A stretch of DNA of 64,000 bases from CAILHX01 sp046155285 (lineage in GTDB: Bacteria > Pseudomonadota > Gammaproteobacteria > Burkholderiales > Methylophilaceae): positions 248,001 to 312,000 of the forward strand of contig JBJXEA010000017.1 in assembly GCA_046155285.1 (NCBI GenBank). The letters are read 5' to 3'. Below, piece by piece: positions 16,599 to 25,222 of this stretch. The notes below the pieces were generated by a model that was given only the letters and a program-made list of their open reading frames with translations, did no database searches and was not told the DNA's origin. A program made the translations under genes and the position numbers. Positions within the stretch are counted from its first letter, which is position 1; each line of letters starts with the position of its first letter.

Positions 16599-17528
16599 AT
16601 GAATTTCCCCATAAAACTCGTCATCGCCTCGCGTGAAAGCGCCTTGGCGATGTGGCAGGCACGCCATATTCAAAGCCGTTTGCAGGCTTTGTACCCCACC
16701 ACCCAAGTGGAAATTCTGGGCATGACCACCTCCGGCGACCAGATTCTGGATTCGCCGCTGGCGCGTATCGGGGGCAAAGGTTTGTTCGTAAAGGAGCTAG
16801 AACAAGCGCTAGAAGATGGCCGCGCCGACTTGGCCGTGCATTCCATGAAAGACGTGCCGATGAATATGCCGGAGGGTTTTATGCTGGCGGCCACTGGCGA
16901 ACGTGAAGATCCGCGCGATGCGTTTGTGTCGAACGACTACAAAACTTTGGAAGATTTGCCGGAAGGCAGCGTAGTGGGCACTTCCAGCCTGCGCCGCCAG
17001 AGTCAACTCATGGCGCGATTTCCACATCTAATGATTGAATCCTTGCGTGGCAATTTGCAAACTCGCTTACGCAAACTGGACGAAAGACAGTACGCAGCCA
17101 TTATTTTGGCCGCCGCTGGGTTGATAAGGCTGGGTTTAGCTGCACGTATTGCCACTTTAATTGAACCAGATAAAAGCATCCCAGCCGTAGGACAAGGGGC
17201 GTTGGGCATAGAGATTTGCACCGGGCGCGATGATTTACTGAAACTACTTGCTCCGCTTAATCACCCCGAAACTGAAGCCTGTGTATTGGCCGAACGTGCC
17301 ACCAGCCGTGCCTTGGCGGGCAGTTGCACGGTACCTTTAGGCGCTTATGCCAGCATCATCAATGGTGTAATGACCATAAGCGGTTTTGTCGCCAGCGTGG
17401 ACGGCAAACAGATGGTGTGCGCACAGGCGCAAGGCTCACCGCAACAAGCCGACGCTATAGGCCAGCAACTAGCCGCCGCGCTGGTAGCGCAAGGTGCGGA
17501 CAAAATACTCGCCGAGTTGGAACATTGA
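16599..17528 (+). CDS. hemC: Porphobilinogen deaminase
   Basis: 309 residues. The enzyme links four porphobilinogens into hydroxymethylbilane in haem synthesis. The dipyrromethane cofactor attaches to the cysteine in LAGSCTVPLGAY. IASRESALAMWQARH, GTSSLRRQSQL and RGNLQTRLRKLD form the substrate and cofactor sites. The stop codon overlaps the ATG of the AmpG-like permease, and hemD does not follow. Haem supply suits the iron and bacterioferritin genes nearby. Confidence 0.97.
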   Translation: MNFPIKLVIASRESALAMWQARHIQSRLQALYPTTQVEILGMTTSGDQILDSPLARIGGKGLFVKELEQALEDGRADLAVHSMKDVPMNMPEGFMLAATGEREDPRDAFVSNDYKTLEDLPEGSVVGTSSLRRQSQLMARFPHLMIESLRGNLQTRLRKLDERQYAAIILAAAGLIRLGLAARIATLIEPDKSIPAVGQGALGIEICTGRDDLLKLLAPLNHPETEACVLAERATSRALAGSCTVPLGAYASIINGVMTISGFVASVDGKQMVCAQAQGSPQQADAIGQQLAAALVAQGADKILAELEH

Positions 17529-18763
17529 TGGGCAACTGGGCGCAGGCGCTACTCAACCGCAGGATGTTGATTTGCATCTTCACCGGATTCAGCTCTGGCT
17601 TGCCGCTGTACATCCTCATCAGCCTATTACCCGCTTGGTTGCGCTCCGAGGGCGTTGACCTCAAATCCATAGGCCTATTCGCGTTGATAGGCTTGCCATT
17701 TACTTGGAAGTTTTTGTGGGCGCCGCTGTTTGACCGCTACGTTCCCCCGCTAGGCAGGCGGCGCGGCTGGTTGCTCATCACACAAGCGTCGCTGTTATTG
17801 AGCCTCCCCCTGTTTGGTAATTTGCATCCGACTTTAGACTTATGGACGATTGCCTATTTAGCGACTTTAGTGGCTTTTTTCTCCGCCTCGCAAGACATCG
17901 TGCTAGATGCCTATCGCCGTGAATTACTGCCCGATATTGAGCTGGGATTGGGCAGCGCGATACACGTCAACGCTTATAAAATTGCAGGGCTGGTGCCAGG
18001 TTCTTTGTCTCTCATTTTGGCCGACTATCTACCGTGGAACACGGTGTTTTTGATCACCGCGCTGTTCATGCTGCCCGGCTTGGCGATGACGTTGCTAGTG
18101 AAAGAGCCAGCACTCGCCAGCAATGCGCCCAAAACCCTGCGGCAAGCCGTGGTAGAGCCGTTCCACGAGTTCATTAACCGCCATGGTCTAACTAGTGCTT
18201 TGACGGTGTTGGCGTTTATTTTTTTCTACAAACTCGGCGACAGCATGGCCACTGCGCTAGCAACCCCGTTTTATCTGGACATGGGGTTTAGCAAAACGGA
18301 GATAGGCCTGGTCGCCAAGAATGCCGGCTTGTGGCCTAGCGTGGTGGGCGGTTTGCTCGGCGGTTTGTGGATGGTAAAACTAGGCATCAACCGCTCTTTA
18401 TGGATTTTTGGCGCGGTGCAGATGCTGGCGATTTTGGGTTTTGCTTGGCTGGCAACAGTAGGCCACAGCTTGCTGTTACTAGCTCTAATCATAGGCATAG
18501 AAGCTTTCGGCGTAGGCCTAGGTACAGCAGCCTTCGTGGCCTACATCGCCCACACCACGCACCCACTCTATACCGCCACGCAATTTGCGCTGTTCACCAG
18601 TTTGGCCGCCGTGCCGCGCACCTTTGCCAATGCCGCCACTGGTTATTTGGTGGAAGCGCTAGGCTGGCCTACATTCTTCCTGTTCTGTTTTGTGGCGGCG
18701 ATTCCGGGCATGTGGCTGCTGACGAAAGTGGCTCCTTGGAGTGAGCAGCAAAAATTTTCGTAA
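17528..18763 (+). CDS. ampG: AmpG-like muropeptide permease (MFS)
   Basis: 411 residues from an ATG overlapping the hemC stop. It is a major-facilitator protein with about twelve hydrophobic segments. The AmpG-like pattern GFSSGLPLYILISLLPAWLR and KFLWAPLFDRYVPP lies near the N-terminus. AmpG members import anhydro-muropeptides for cell-wall recycling. Related acetyl-CoA or other solute carriers are possible, so the substrate is by family inference. Translation is probably coupled to hemC. Confidence 0.85.
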   Translation: MGNWAQALLNRRMLICIFTGFSSGLPLYILISLLPAWLRSEGVDLKSIGLFALIGLPFTWKFLWAPLFDRYVPPLGRRRGWLLITQASLLLSLPLFGNLHPTLDLWTIAYLATLVAFFSASQDIVLDAYRRELLPDIELGLGSAIHVNAYKIAGLVPGSLSLILADYLPWNTVFLITALFMLPGLAMTLLVKEPALASNAPKTLRQAVVEPFHEFINRHGLTSALTVLAFIFFYKLGDSMATALATPFYLDMGFSKTEIGLVAKNAGLWPSVVGGLLGGLWMVKLGINRSLWIFGAVQMLAILGFAWLATVGHSLLLLALIIGIEAFGVGLGTAAFVAYIAHTTHPLYTATQFALFTSLAAVPRTFANAATGYLVEALGWPTFFLFCFVAAIPGMWLLTKVAPWSEQQKFS

Positions 18764-18812
18764 GGGCGTGACGTCAAATCCGACTAAGTAGTATTCAGAT
18801 AAGGATTTCGCT

Positions 18813-19562
18813 ATGAAAATTACCCACTTCGCCCTGCTGTTTTGCTGCTTTCTTTCCCCTTCGATATTGGCCGCTGAATGCGGTGCCAAAAGCACTGCCC
18901 AACCGGTCTCATTGTTGGAACTTTATACCTCAGAGGGTTGTAGTAGCTGCCCGCCAGCGGATCGCTGGTTGAGCAAGTTGTCCGCTTCTGACAAGGTGAT
19001 TCCGCTGGCTTTGCACGTGGATTATTGGGATTACATAGGCTGGAAAGATAGGTTCGCGCAGCCTAAATTTGCCACGCGCCAGCGCGAACAGGCACGATTT
19101 TCAGGTGCTAATTCGGTGTATACCCCGCAAGTGATGCTTAACGGTAACGACTTTCGCGGCTGGGGCAACAATTCTCGTTTCGAAGACGTGATTGATAGCA
19201 TCAATCATGGTTTGGCGCAGGCGAACATAGAGCTAAGCGTGAAGCAGCCAGAGGCAAACAGGATTGAGGTCAATGCTAGTGCAGAAGCGCCAAAATACAG
19301 CAATGCAGCCTTATTTATTGCTTTGTATGAGAACGGCCTGAGTTCTGAGGTAAAAAATGGCGAAAACAGTGGTGCGACCTTGAAACATGACTACGTGGTG
19401 CGCGAATGGCTGGGACCGTTCACTTTGGAAAAAGGTCTCAATAAACAATTGACGCTAAAACCAGAGTGGAAAACACGCAATATGGGCGCCGTGGCGTTTG
19501 TGCAAAATCTCAGCAATGGCGAGGTGTTGCAAGCGGTTGCAACTAAATTATGCGGCGGCTAA
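18813..19562 (+). CDS. Secreted DUF1223 thioredoxin-like protein
   Basis: 249 residues. A signal peptide (FALLFCCFLSPSILA) precedes a thioredoxin-like domain with the pattern LLELYTSEGCSSCPPADRWL, typical of DUF1223. The CSSC pair could be redox-active, but no biochemical role is established for the family to my knowledge. It lies 50 bases after the AmpG-like gene and converges with bfd, one base apart. Confidence 0.85.
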   Translation: MKITHFALLFCCFLSPSILAAECGAKSTAQPVSLLELYTSEGCSSCPPADRWLSKLSASDKVIPLALHVDYWDYIGWKDRFAQPKFATRQREQARFSGANSVYTPQVMLNGNDFRGWGNNSRFEDVIDSINHGLAQANIELSVKQPEANRIEVNASAEAPKYSNAALFIALYENGLSSEVKNGENSGATLKHDYVVREWLGPFTLEKGLNKQLTLKPEWKTRNMGAVAFVQNLSNGEVLQAVATKLCGG

Positions 19563-19563
19563 G

Positions 19564-19761
19564 CTAGGCGCAGGCAGTTGCTAATAGCCCAAGATTGGAT
19601 TGATTTGCTTCACGCAAACATTGTTTAGCGCAACCTGCGCAACTTCCGCATTGACTGGCTACACCCAACTCGCGCTTCAAATCCTTGAGCGTTCTAGCGC
19701 CGTTATTGGCGGCTTGATGAACTTGGCGTTCAGTGATCGCCATGCACACACAAACGTACAT
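19564..19761 (-). CDS. bfd: Bacterioferritin-associated ferredoxin
   Basis: 65 residues with the four [2Fe-2S] ligands Cys4, Cys6, Cys38 and Cys41 (CVC and CGSC). Bfd binds bacterioferritin and reduces stored ferric iron so that it is released. It lies downstream of the two bfr genes on the same strand, separated by a terminator and its own Fur-like operator. It is therefore likely induced in iron shortage. Length and motifs are normal. Confidence 0.93.
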   Translation of the reverse strand: MYVCVCMAITERQVHQAANNGARTLKDLKRELGVASQCGSCAGCAKQCLREANQSNLGLLATACA

Positions 19762-19776
19762 AAAAACTCCTATTGA

Positions 19777-19812
19777 CTGAGAACACCTCTCAGTGATTGA
19801 GAACTATTCTCA
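19777..19812 (-). promoter_or_regulatory. Tandem Fur-like palindromes upstream of bfd
   Basis: Two adjacent palindromes: CTGAGA-ACACC-TCTCAG (19777-19793) and TGAGAA-CTA-TTCTCA (19798-19812). The second resembles the 7-1-7 core of Fur sites. They start 16 bases upstream of the bfd ATG. Fur regulation of bfd is well known in other bacteria; binding here is inferred. Confidence 0.5.
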
Positions 19813-19854
19813 TTAAAAAAAGTTCCGCTGTCAAGGTCAGTATGACAAGTGGTA

Positions 19855-19883
19855 TAAAAAAAGCCGCATCAAAGTGCGGCTTT
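19855..19883 (-). terminator. Intrinsic terminator after the bfr pair
   Basis: On the minus strand an 8-bp stem, AAGCCGCA with TGCGGCTT around a 6-base loop (19861-19882), is followed by a run of T. It lies about 25 bases after the second bfr stop and separates the bfr transcript from bfd. Confidence 0.8.
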
Positions 19884-19907
19884 AGGTGGCTTAAATAGTG
19901 CTACAAT

Positions 19908-20390
19908 TTACTCTCCACCCGCCTCCATATGAGCTTGTAGATAATTCGGCAAACTGACATCTTTAATCAGGCTTTGCTGGGTTTCCAGCCAGTCGATGGC
20001 TTCCTCACAGTGCTCCAGCAAGTCTTCCAGCAAATCACGGCTGACGTAATCCTGAGCTTCTTCACACAACGCCACAGCATCTATCAACAAAGGGCGATGG
20101 ATGTTGCGCTCGTACTCCAAATCACCTTGCAAACACTCTACTACGTTCTCACCAATGAGCAATTTGCCCAAGCTCTGCAGATTAGGTAATCCCTCCAAAA
20201 ACAACACGCGCTCGATCACATGATCGGCTTCTTTCATCACACGGATGGATTGCTTAAATTGGTAATCATTGAGTTTTTCTAAACCCCAGTTGCGAAACAT
20301 GCGGGCGTGAAGGAAATACTGGTTGATGGCGGTCAATTCGTTCTTCAGAACCTTGTTCAGCACTTCAATAATTTTTTTATCGCCTTTCAT
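19908..20390 (-). CDS. bfr: Bacterioferritin subunit, haem type, ferroxidase site degraded
   Basis: 160 residues, ferritin-like four-helix bundle. Met52, the haem ligand between subunit pairs, is kept. Of the ferroxidase ligands, Glu18 and the Glu94 equivalent (DLEYE) remain, but position 51 is Val, 54 is Glu and the His130 position is Ala. So this chain should bind haem but not oxidise iron itself. It follows the other bfr by one base and probably co-assembles with it, as shown for paired bacterioferritins in other bacteria. The name bfr is used for both. Confidence 0.93.
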   Translation of the reverse strand: MKGDKKIIEVLNKVLKNELTAINQYFLHARMFRNWGLEKLNDYQFKQSIRVMKEADHVIERVLFLEGLPNLQSLGKLLIGENVVECLQGDLEYERNIHRPLLIDAVALCEEAQDYVSRDLLEDLLEHCEEAIDWLETQQSLIKDVSLPNYLQAHMEAGGE

Positions 20391-20391
20391 T

Positions 20392-20877
20392 TCATTCTCC
20401 TTGACCCGGTTGCATCTGGCTTTGTTGGTAGTTTTGCAAACCCACTAGGCCAATCAAGCGGATTTGCTGTTCCAGCCAATAGGCGTGATCCATTTCGGTA
20501 TCATCCAGTTGCACCAGCAGCATTTCGCGGGTGACGTAATCCTGAGCTTTTTCACAGGCGGCGACCGCTTTTTTCAGTTCGCCGACCACATGATATTCCA
20601 GTGCCAAGTCGGACTTCAGCATCTCCGGTACAGTTTTCCCTACATGTAAAGTGCCACGCTTGGCAAGATTGGGTGTGCCTTCCAGAAATAACATGCGCTG
20701 GATGATGGCTTTAGCGTGTTGTTGTTCGTGGTTAGATTCGTGCAGGCTTTTCTCTGCCAAGTGTGCAAAACCGAAATCGGCGTACATTTCACCATGAATT
20801 AAATACTGGTCAACCGCAGTGAGCTCCCCTGCTAAAAGACCATTGAGGAGGTCTAGGATTTTTTTGTCGCCCTTCAT
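20392..20877 (-). CDS. bfr: Bacterioferritin subunit, ferroxidase type without haem Met
   Basis: 161 residues. All six di-iron ligands appear present: Glu18, Glu51, His54, the Glu in DLALEY, and Glu and His in the TEMDHAYWLE segment. Position 52 is Gln in place of the haem-binding Met. This is the complement of the next gene. Together they should build a 24-subunit shell that oxidises and stores iron and carries haem. A GGAAGTCATCATG context gives the start. A Fur-like hexamer array lies upstream. Confidence 0.93.
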   Translation of the reverse strand: MKGDKKILDLLNGLLAGELTAVDQYLIHGEMYADFGFAHLAEKSLHESNHEQQHAKAIIQRMLFLEGTPNLAKRGTLHVGKTVPEMLKSDLALEYHVVGELKKAVAACEKAQDYVTREMLLVQLDDTEMDHAYWLEQQIRLIGLVGLQNYQQSQMQPGQGE

Positions 20878-20943
20878 GATGACTTCCCTTAATTAAAAAG
20901 GCAGATACTACGCGCTGCCACCCGCACCTGCAAGCGCTTGGCC

Positions 20944-20963
20944 TCATTCTCATTTGCGTTCTC
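20944..20963 (-). promoter_or_regulatory. Fur-like hexamer array upstream of bfr
   Basis: Three hexamers in a row, ATTCTC-ATTTGC-GTTCTC on the plus strand, resemble the NATWAT-type repeats of Fur sites, about 67 bases before the first bfr start. Match is moderate. Confidence 0.35.
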
Positions 20964-20974
20964 AATAAAGGCGT

Positions 20975-21661
20975 TTAGACATCTGCCCACATGCGGATAA
21001 GATTGTGATAATTGCCCGTGAGCCTGACCACGGCGGGATGGTTGTCACCCACTTGCTGGCGCAAGCTCACAATCGCCGCATCCATGTCAAACAGCAGCGT
21101 TCTTTGAGCGTCATCGCGGATCATGCTTTGCGCCCAAAAAAAGCAGGCGGTGCGTGTGCCGCGCGTGACGGCTCGCACGTGGTGCAAACTGGTGCCGGGA
21201 TACAACACCATATCGCCTGCGGGCAGCTTTAGCGCTTGTTGTCCGTAGGTATCTTCCACCACCAACTCGCCACCGTCATAGACAGCGGGATCAGCCAAAA
21301 ATAAGGTGCAAGAAATATCAGTCCGCACGTGCAAACCGCTTGCCGCATGGGTGCGGACGGCGTTGTCGATGTGCGCGCCGAAATCCATGCCCACATGATA
21401 CTGGTTAAACAGCGGCGGGTAGATTTTTTTCGGCAGCGCGGCGGAGAAAAACAAACCGTTGCGGTTGAGGGCTTTGAGTACCGTGCTACGAGCGGTTTCG
21501 GCCTCTGAGCTGTTTTCTTGCAGTTGCAGATTACGTTTGACTTGTGCCGATTGCGTACCAGCGGTGACTTTGCCATCTACCCAGTCGCCATGCGCGGTTA
21601 AACCCCGTATTTGCTGGAGTTCGTCGGGGCTTAGGACTTGTGGGATGTGTAATAGCATCAT
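20975..21661 (-). CDS. piuC: PKHD-type Fe(II)/2-oxoglutarate hydroxylase, PiuC/YbiX family
   Basis: 228 residues. The iron ligands are HID (HxD) in the AHIDNAV segment and a distal His in LHHVRAVTRGTR, whose Arg would bind 2-oxoglutarate. The family is encoded beside catecholate-siderophore receptors such as Fiu, as here. Its substrate is not firmly known. It is the last gene of the minus-strand iron cluster, about 150 bases after the receptor, with short inverted repeats in the gap. Confidence 0.92.
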   Translation of the reverse strand: MMLLHIPQVLSPDELQQIRGLTAHGDWVDGKVTAGTQSAQVKRNLQLQENSSEAETARSTVLKALNRNGLFFSAALPKKIYPPLFNQYHVGMDFGAHIDNAVRTHAASGLHVRTDISCTLFLADPAVYDGGELVVEDTYGQQALKLPAGDMVLYPGTSLHHVRAVTRGTRTACFFWAQSMIRDDAQRTLLFDMDAAIVSLRQQVGDNHPAVVRLTGNYHNLIRMWADV

Positions 21662-21679
21662 GTTTTCTTAAAGGTTTCT

Positions 21680-21785
21680 GTCATTCTCGCGTAGGCGGGA
21701 ATCTAGTCAAACATCAGTGGAGTGCAATGTATCTATATCGCACTTCTTTGACTGGGCTAGATTCCGGCCTCCGCCGGAATAACGA
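21680..21785. repeat. Pair of short inverted repeats between receptor and piuC
   Basis: Two palindromic units, 21680-21708 (TCTCGC/GGCGGGA type) and about 21758-21785 (ATTCCGGC/GCCGGAAT), lie head to head about 50 bases apart. They belong to the same loose family as 2175-2203 and 26713-26896. No gene is present. Confidence 0.55.
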
Positions 21786-21812
21786 GCGTTAAAAATGGCA
21801 ATAGCGATGCCT

Positions 21813-24017
21813 CTAAAACTTAAACTCCGCCGATAAAATCGCCGTGCGGCCGTTGCCTGGCACGACAAACGCGCCGTTGTCGTAAAGCGCGTCGTAATAC
21901 TGTTTATCGAACACATTTTTTACATTGAGCCGCACCGCCCATTTTTGTTCTTCATAGGCCAACATGGCATCCCAACGCGCATAGCCGGGGGCACGGTTGG
22001 GATTAAACGTGCCGTCCCTAAAGAAACCTGTGCCGACCGAATCTTGCGCAGCGGTTTGCGTGGGGTTATAGCCGTAGCGTGCGCCTTTGGCTTCTACTCC
22101 GCCGCCCACTTTCCAGTAACCGTTCAGCTTATACGTCGTCCATAAATTGAAGGTGGCGGTGGGCGTGTTGCGGGCGCGTTGGCCCACCAATCTGGGGTCG
22201 GCATTTGTAATCACGCCGGTAGTGGCGTTGACGTTTTGCGCCACTTCCAAAATTCTGGCATCCATCAATGCCAAGCCGCTGAATACCTCCCAGTTATCGG
22301 TAACATGCCCGGCCAGCTCTAGTTCAAAGCCATCAGTACGACGTTTTTTGGTGAGGATGGTAGCGGTGGAATCCAAATCCGTATTACGCTCCCAGTCTTT
22401 ATCAGTGCGGTAAAGCGCGGCGCAGAATGATAAATCACCGTCCAGCAACAACCATTTAGCGCCCAGTTCCAGCGTGTTGCTGCGCTCAGGCGGCAGTGGC
22501 ACTACGGTGAGTTGATACAAATCCGCCGTGGGGCTGAAAGAGTTGCTATAGCTCACGTAATAATGGCTGGTAGGTGATTGATGATAGGACAGCGCAGTGC
22601 GGTAACTCCACTCGCCATAGCTTAGTTGTGGCGAGGTGGCGCTGGAATAATTCGCGTCCATTTTGTCGTGTCGTGTGCCCAGCAATAAATCCCACTGCGG
22701 CAAAAACGCCATGCTATCTTGCCCATACACCGAATAGCTATTGCCCTTGAAAGTATTCGGCACGGCGGTAGAAAGCTGATCCGCCGCAAATAAAAATCCA
22801 GCCGTGGGGTCTAGGTCACGCAAGGTAGTGCGGAAGGACTTTTCGTATAAGTACTCCACCCCGCCCAGCAGCGTGTGCTGCATCCCCAGCACGTCCAGCT
22901 TGGTATTGAAGTCAGATTGCACGGTGGTGGTTTTGTAGTCGCTGCTGCGTGTTTGGTTGCCGCCCGCACTGGCGTTGGCGGTGGGCAGCAAGGTGGAGCT
23001 AGGCGTTTTTGCCCAATACGCACGCTCGTAATCGGCCAGCCGAATTTGCGTGCGCCATTCGGTAACCGGCGAAAATTTGTGGGTATACACCGCCGTGCTG
23101 ATGGCGGTATCGCTATCATCAAAGGTGTTGCTGTTGCCAAAAAAGGTATCGTCAGCAATCACCGTGGTAGGGCTACGCGTGATGGCGGACAAAGCGGCTG
23201 TGGCATTAGTGTTGCCGTCAGTATTATTAAAACGCACGCCGTAATCCGGGTTGTCGCGGGTTTTGGTGTGGATGTGGCTCAATATCAGCTCGCGGTCAGT
23301 CTCCAAGCCGAAACCCAGGCTTAAGGCAAGACCTTGGCGCTTTAATTCTGGATGGTCGCCCGTGACTGGGTTTTCACGCTTATTTTCTTCATCTCTATCC
23401 ATCACATTCAAGCGTATTACCACCGTTTCGCCCAGTTTTTTGTTGAAATCTGCGGTGAACTGGCGATAGCTTTCTTCCCCCACAGTGCCGCTGATGACGT
23501 TGCTATCGCCCAGTTTTGGCGTTTTACTCACCTGATTGATCACACCGCCCGCTTGCCCACGACCAAACAGCATGGCAGCTGAACCGCGCAGCACGTCCAC
23601 TTGCTCCAAATTAAAGGTTTCACGGTTGTACTGCGCGGTGTCGCGGATACCATCCAGATAAATATCGCCGAAGGTGTAAAACCCCCGCAACATCATGTTA
23701 TCACCCGAACGCCCACCTTCGGCGGCGTTGAAGGTAAGGCCGGAAACGTTACGCAAGGCCTCGCGTAAACTGGCCACTTGCTGATCATGCATCAGGCTTT
23801 TGGTAACACTGGTTAACGCTTGCGGGATGTCCTGTGGATCTTCCAACACTTTGCCAACGCGGGTTTTGGTAGCTTGATACCCATCGGCCTCTTGTTCACG
23901 CTGGCTATTGACTTGCACCGTGGGTAATTGGGTGTCTGGTGTGGCATCGGCGGCTAGGATGCAAACAGGATAAGCCGCGAGGATGGCGGCACTGAGGGTT
24001 CGTAAGGCTGGTTTCAT
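21813..24017 (-). CDS. TonB-dependent siderophore receptor (Fiu/catecholate-like)
   Basis: 734 residues. A signal peptide (about 22 residues) is followed by a TonB-box region (QLPTVQVNSQRE), a plug domain with LRGFYTFGDIYLDGIRDTAQ and QVDVLRGSAAMLFGRGQAGG, and a 22-strand barrel ending in phenylalanine (ILSAEFKF). This is the siderophore-receptor type that imports ferric catecholates using TonB-ExbBD energy. The adjacent piuC-type hydroxylase points to a Fiu-like receptor. The exact siderophore is unknown. Confidence 0.93.
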   Translation of the reverse strand: MKPALRTLSAAILAAYPVCILAADATPDTQLPTVQVNSQREQEADGYQATKTRVGKVLEDPQDIPQALTSVTKSLMHDQQVASLREALRNVSGLTFNAAEGGRSGDNMMLRGFYTFGDIYLDGIRDTAQYNRETFNLEQVDVLRGSAAMLFGRGQAGGVINQVSKTPKLGDSNVISGTVGEESYRQFTADFNKKLGETVVIRLNVMDRDEENKRENPVTGDHPELKRQGLALSLGFGLETDRELILSHIHTKTRDNPDYGVRFNNTDGNTNATAALSAITRSPTTVIADDTFFGNSNTFDDSDTAISTAVYTHKFSPVTEWRTQIRLADYERAYWAKTPSSTLLPTANASAGGNQTRSSDYKTTTVQSDFNTKLDVLGMQHTLLGGVEYLYEKSFRTTLRDLDPTAGFLFAADQLSTAVPNTFKGNSYSVYGQDSMAFLPQWDLLLGTRHDKMDANYSSATSPQLSYGEWSYRTALSYHQSPTSHYYVSYSNSFSPTADLYQLTVVPLPPERSNTLELGAKWLLLDGDLSFCAALYRTDKDWERNTDLDSTATILTKKRRTDGFELELAGHVTDNWEVFSGLALMDARILEVAQNVNATTGVITNADPRLVGQRARNTPTATFNLWTTYKLNGYWKVGGGVEAKGARYGYNPTQTAAQDSVGTGFFRDGTFNPNRAPGYARWDAMLAYEEQKWAVRLNVKNVFDKQYYDALYDNGAFVVPGNGRTAILSAEFKF

Positions 24018-24047
24018 GGGTGGTCTCTCTAAAAAATTTAAGGCTGG

Positions 24048-24476
24048 CTAGAGAGGCTTCTGGCTGGCTGGTTCGGTTACAAAAGCAAGCTTGGTCAATC
24101 CTGCACTTGCGGCATCAGACATCACTTGTGCGACATCTTTATAAGCAATCGCGCCATCGGCACGAATGCGTAGCAACGGCGGTATAGGTTGCTTGGAGGC
24201 TTGTTGCATGTTGCGTTGCAAAGTGATTTTATCCACCGCTTGCTCGTTCCAAAACAACAGGCCTGTTGCATCAATGCTCACATTCACCGTTTCGGGTTTG
24301 ATGGTTTCTGGGCTGGAATTCGCCTTGGGCAACTCTACTTTCACCGCATGGGTGAGCATGGGGGCAGCGATGATAAAAATCACCAGCAGCACCAGCATCA
24401 CATCAATAAGCGGCACCATGTTTATTTCAGCCATAGGCTGGCTGTTTTGCGCTTGAGAAAATCCGCCGAAAGCCAT
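24048..24476 (-). CDS. exbD: ExbD-type TonB energiser subunit
   Basis: 142 residues with one N-terminal membrane helix (MVPLIDVMLVLLVIFIIAAP) carrying the conserved Asp, then a periplasmic domain. With ExbB it converts proton flow into TonB movement. The order tonB-exbB-exbD-receptor on one strand shows it serves the iron receptor. It is a paralogue of tolR at 9.9 kb. Confidence 0.94.
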   Translation of the reverse strand: MAFGGFSQAQNSQPMAEINMVPLIDVMLVLLVIFIIAAPMLTHAVKVELPKANSSPETIKPETVNVSIDATGLLFWNEQAVDKITLQRNMQQASKQPIPPLLRIRADGAIAYKDVAQVMSDAASAGLTKLAFVTEPASQKPL

Positions 24477-24479
24477 GAT

Positions 24480-25220
24480 CTATACCCTTTTTGCCAACAC
24501 GACAATGTTGCCGCTGGCGATGTTGTCGGCGATATGGCTGCCGGTCGACATCACCGCGAATAAGTCATGCGCGAAGCCGTCTAATTCAGAAAGCATGACG
24601 CGGTTGTAGCGCGTAAAAAAGTTGTACGCCAGCACTGCCGGAATCGCCACTGCCAAGCCCAGCGCGGTCATGATCAGCGCCTCGCCCACCGGGCCTGCCA
24701 CTTTATCCAGCGTGCTTTGCCCGCTGTTGCCTATGCTAATGAGCGCGTGATATACGCCCCACACTGTGCCAAACAGTCCCACAAATGGCGCACTTGCGCC
24801 GACTGAGGCGAGCAGCGTTAAGCCGGATTCCAGCCGTGCGGTGTCTTGCTCAATCGCGCGGCGTAAGGAGCGCGTGAGAAACTCCTGTTGCGAACCCGCT
24901 TCAATCAGCCGTATGCCGCTATTAGCGCCATGCTGCGCGATGGCGCGAAAGCCATGATGGGCAAGGTGCGAGAACGGATTGCGCGGTGGGTCTTCAGTAA
25001 GTTTTTTAGCCACTTGCTGCAAATCTGGCGCATCCCAAAAAGCGCGCAAAAAACTACGCGCAGAGCGCCGCATATTGCGGTTAGCCACAGATTTACTCAA
25101 AATCAAAAACCAAGTGCTAACCGACATCAGCACCAAAGTGATGAGCAAAAACAGGCCAACGCCGTCAATGTTGTGCAAAAAATCCGCGAATCCACTCGTT
25201 ATTACAGAAGTCTGTTGCAT
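24480..25220 (-). CDS. exbB: ExbB-type TonB proton channel subunit
   Basis: 246 residues from MQQTSVIT; the frame stays open for a further 14 codons upstream that would overlap tonB. There are three membrane helices and the MotA/TolQ/ExbB signature ASAPFVGLFGTVWGVYHAL, with a last helix GLAVAIPAVLAYNFF. It forms the pentameric channel with ExbD. Three bases separate it from exbD. Confidence 0.94.
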   Translation of the reverse strand: MQQTSVITSGFADFLHNIDGVGLFLLITLVLMSVSTWFLILSKSVANRNMRRSARSFLRAFWDAPDLQQVAKKLTEDPPRNPFSHLAHHGFRAIAQHGANSGIRLIEAGSQQEFLTRSLRRAIEQDTARLESGLTLLASVGASAPFVGLFGTVWGVYHALISIGNSGQSTLDKVAGPVGEALIMTALGLAVAIPAVLAYNFFTRYNRVMLSELDGFAHDLFAVMSTGSHIADNIASGNIVVLAKRV

Positions 25221-25222
25221 GT

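Noticed and set aside
16524..16706. N-terminal extension of argH
   Set aside because: It lacks similarity to ArgH, overlaps hemC on the other strand and contains no conserved residues; the Met at 16523 is the family start.
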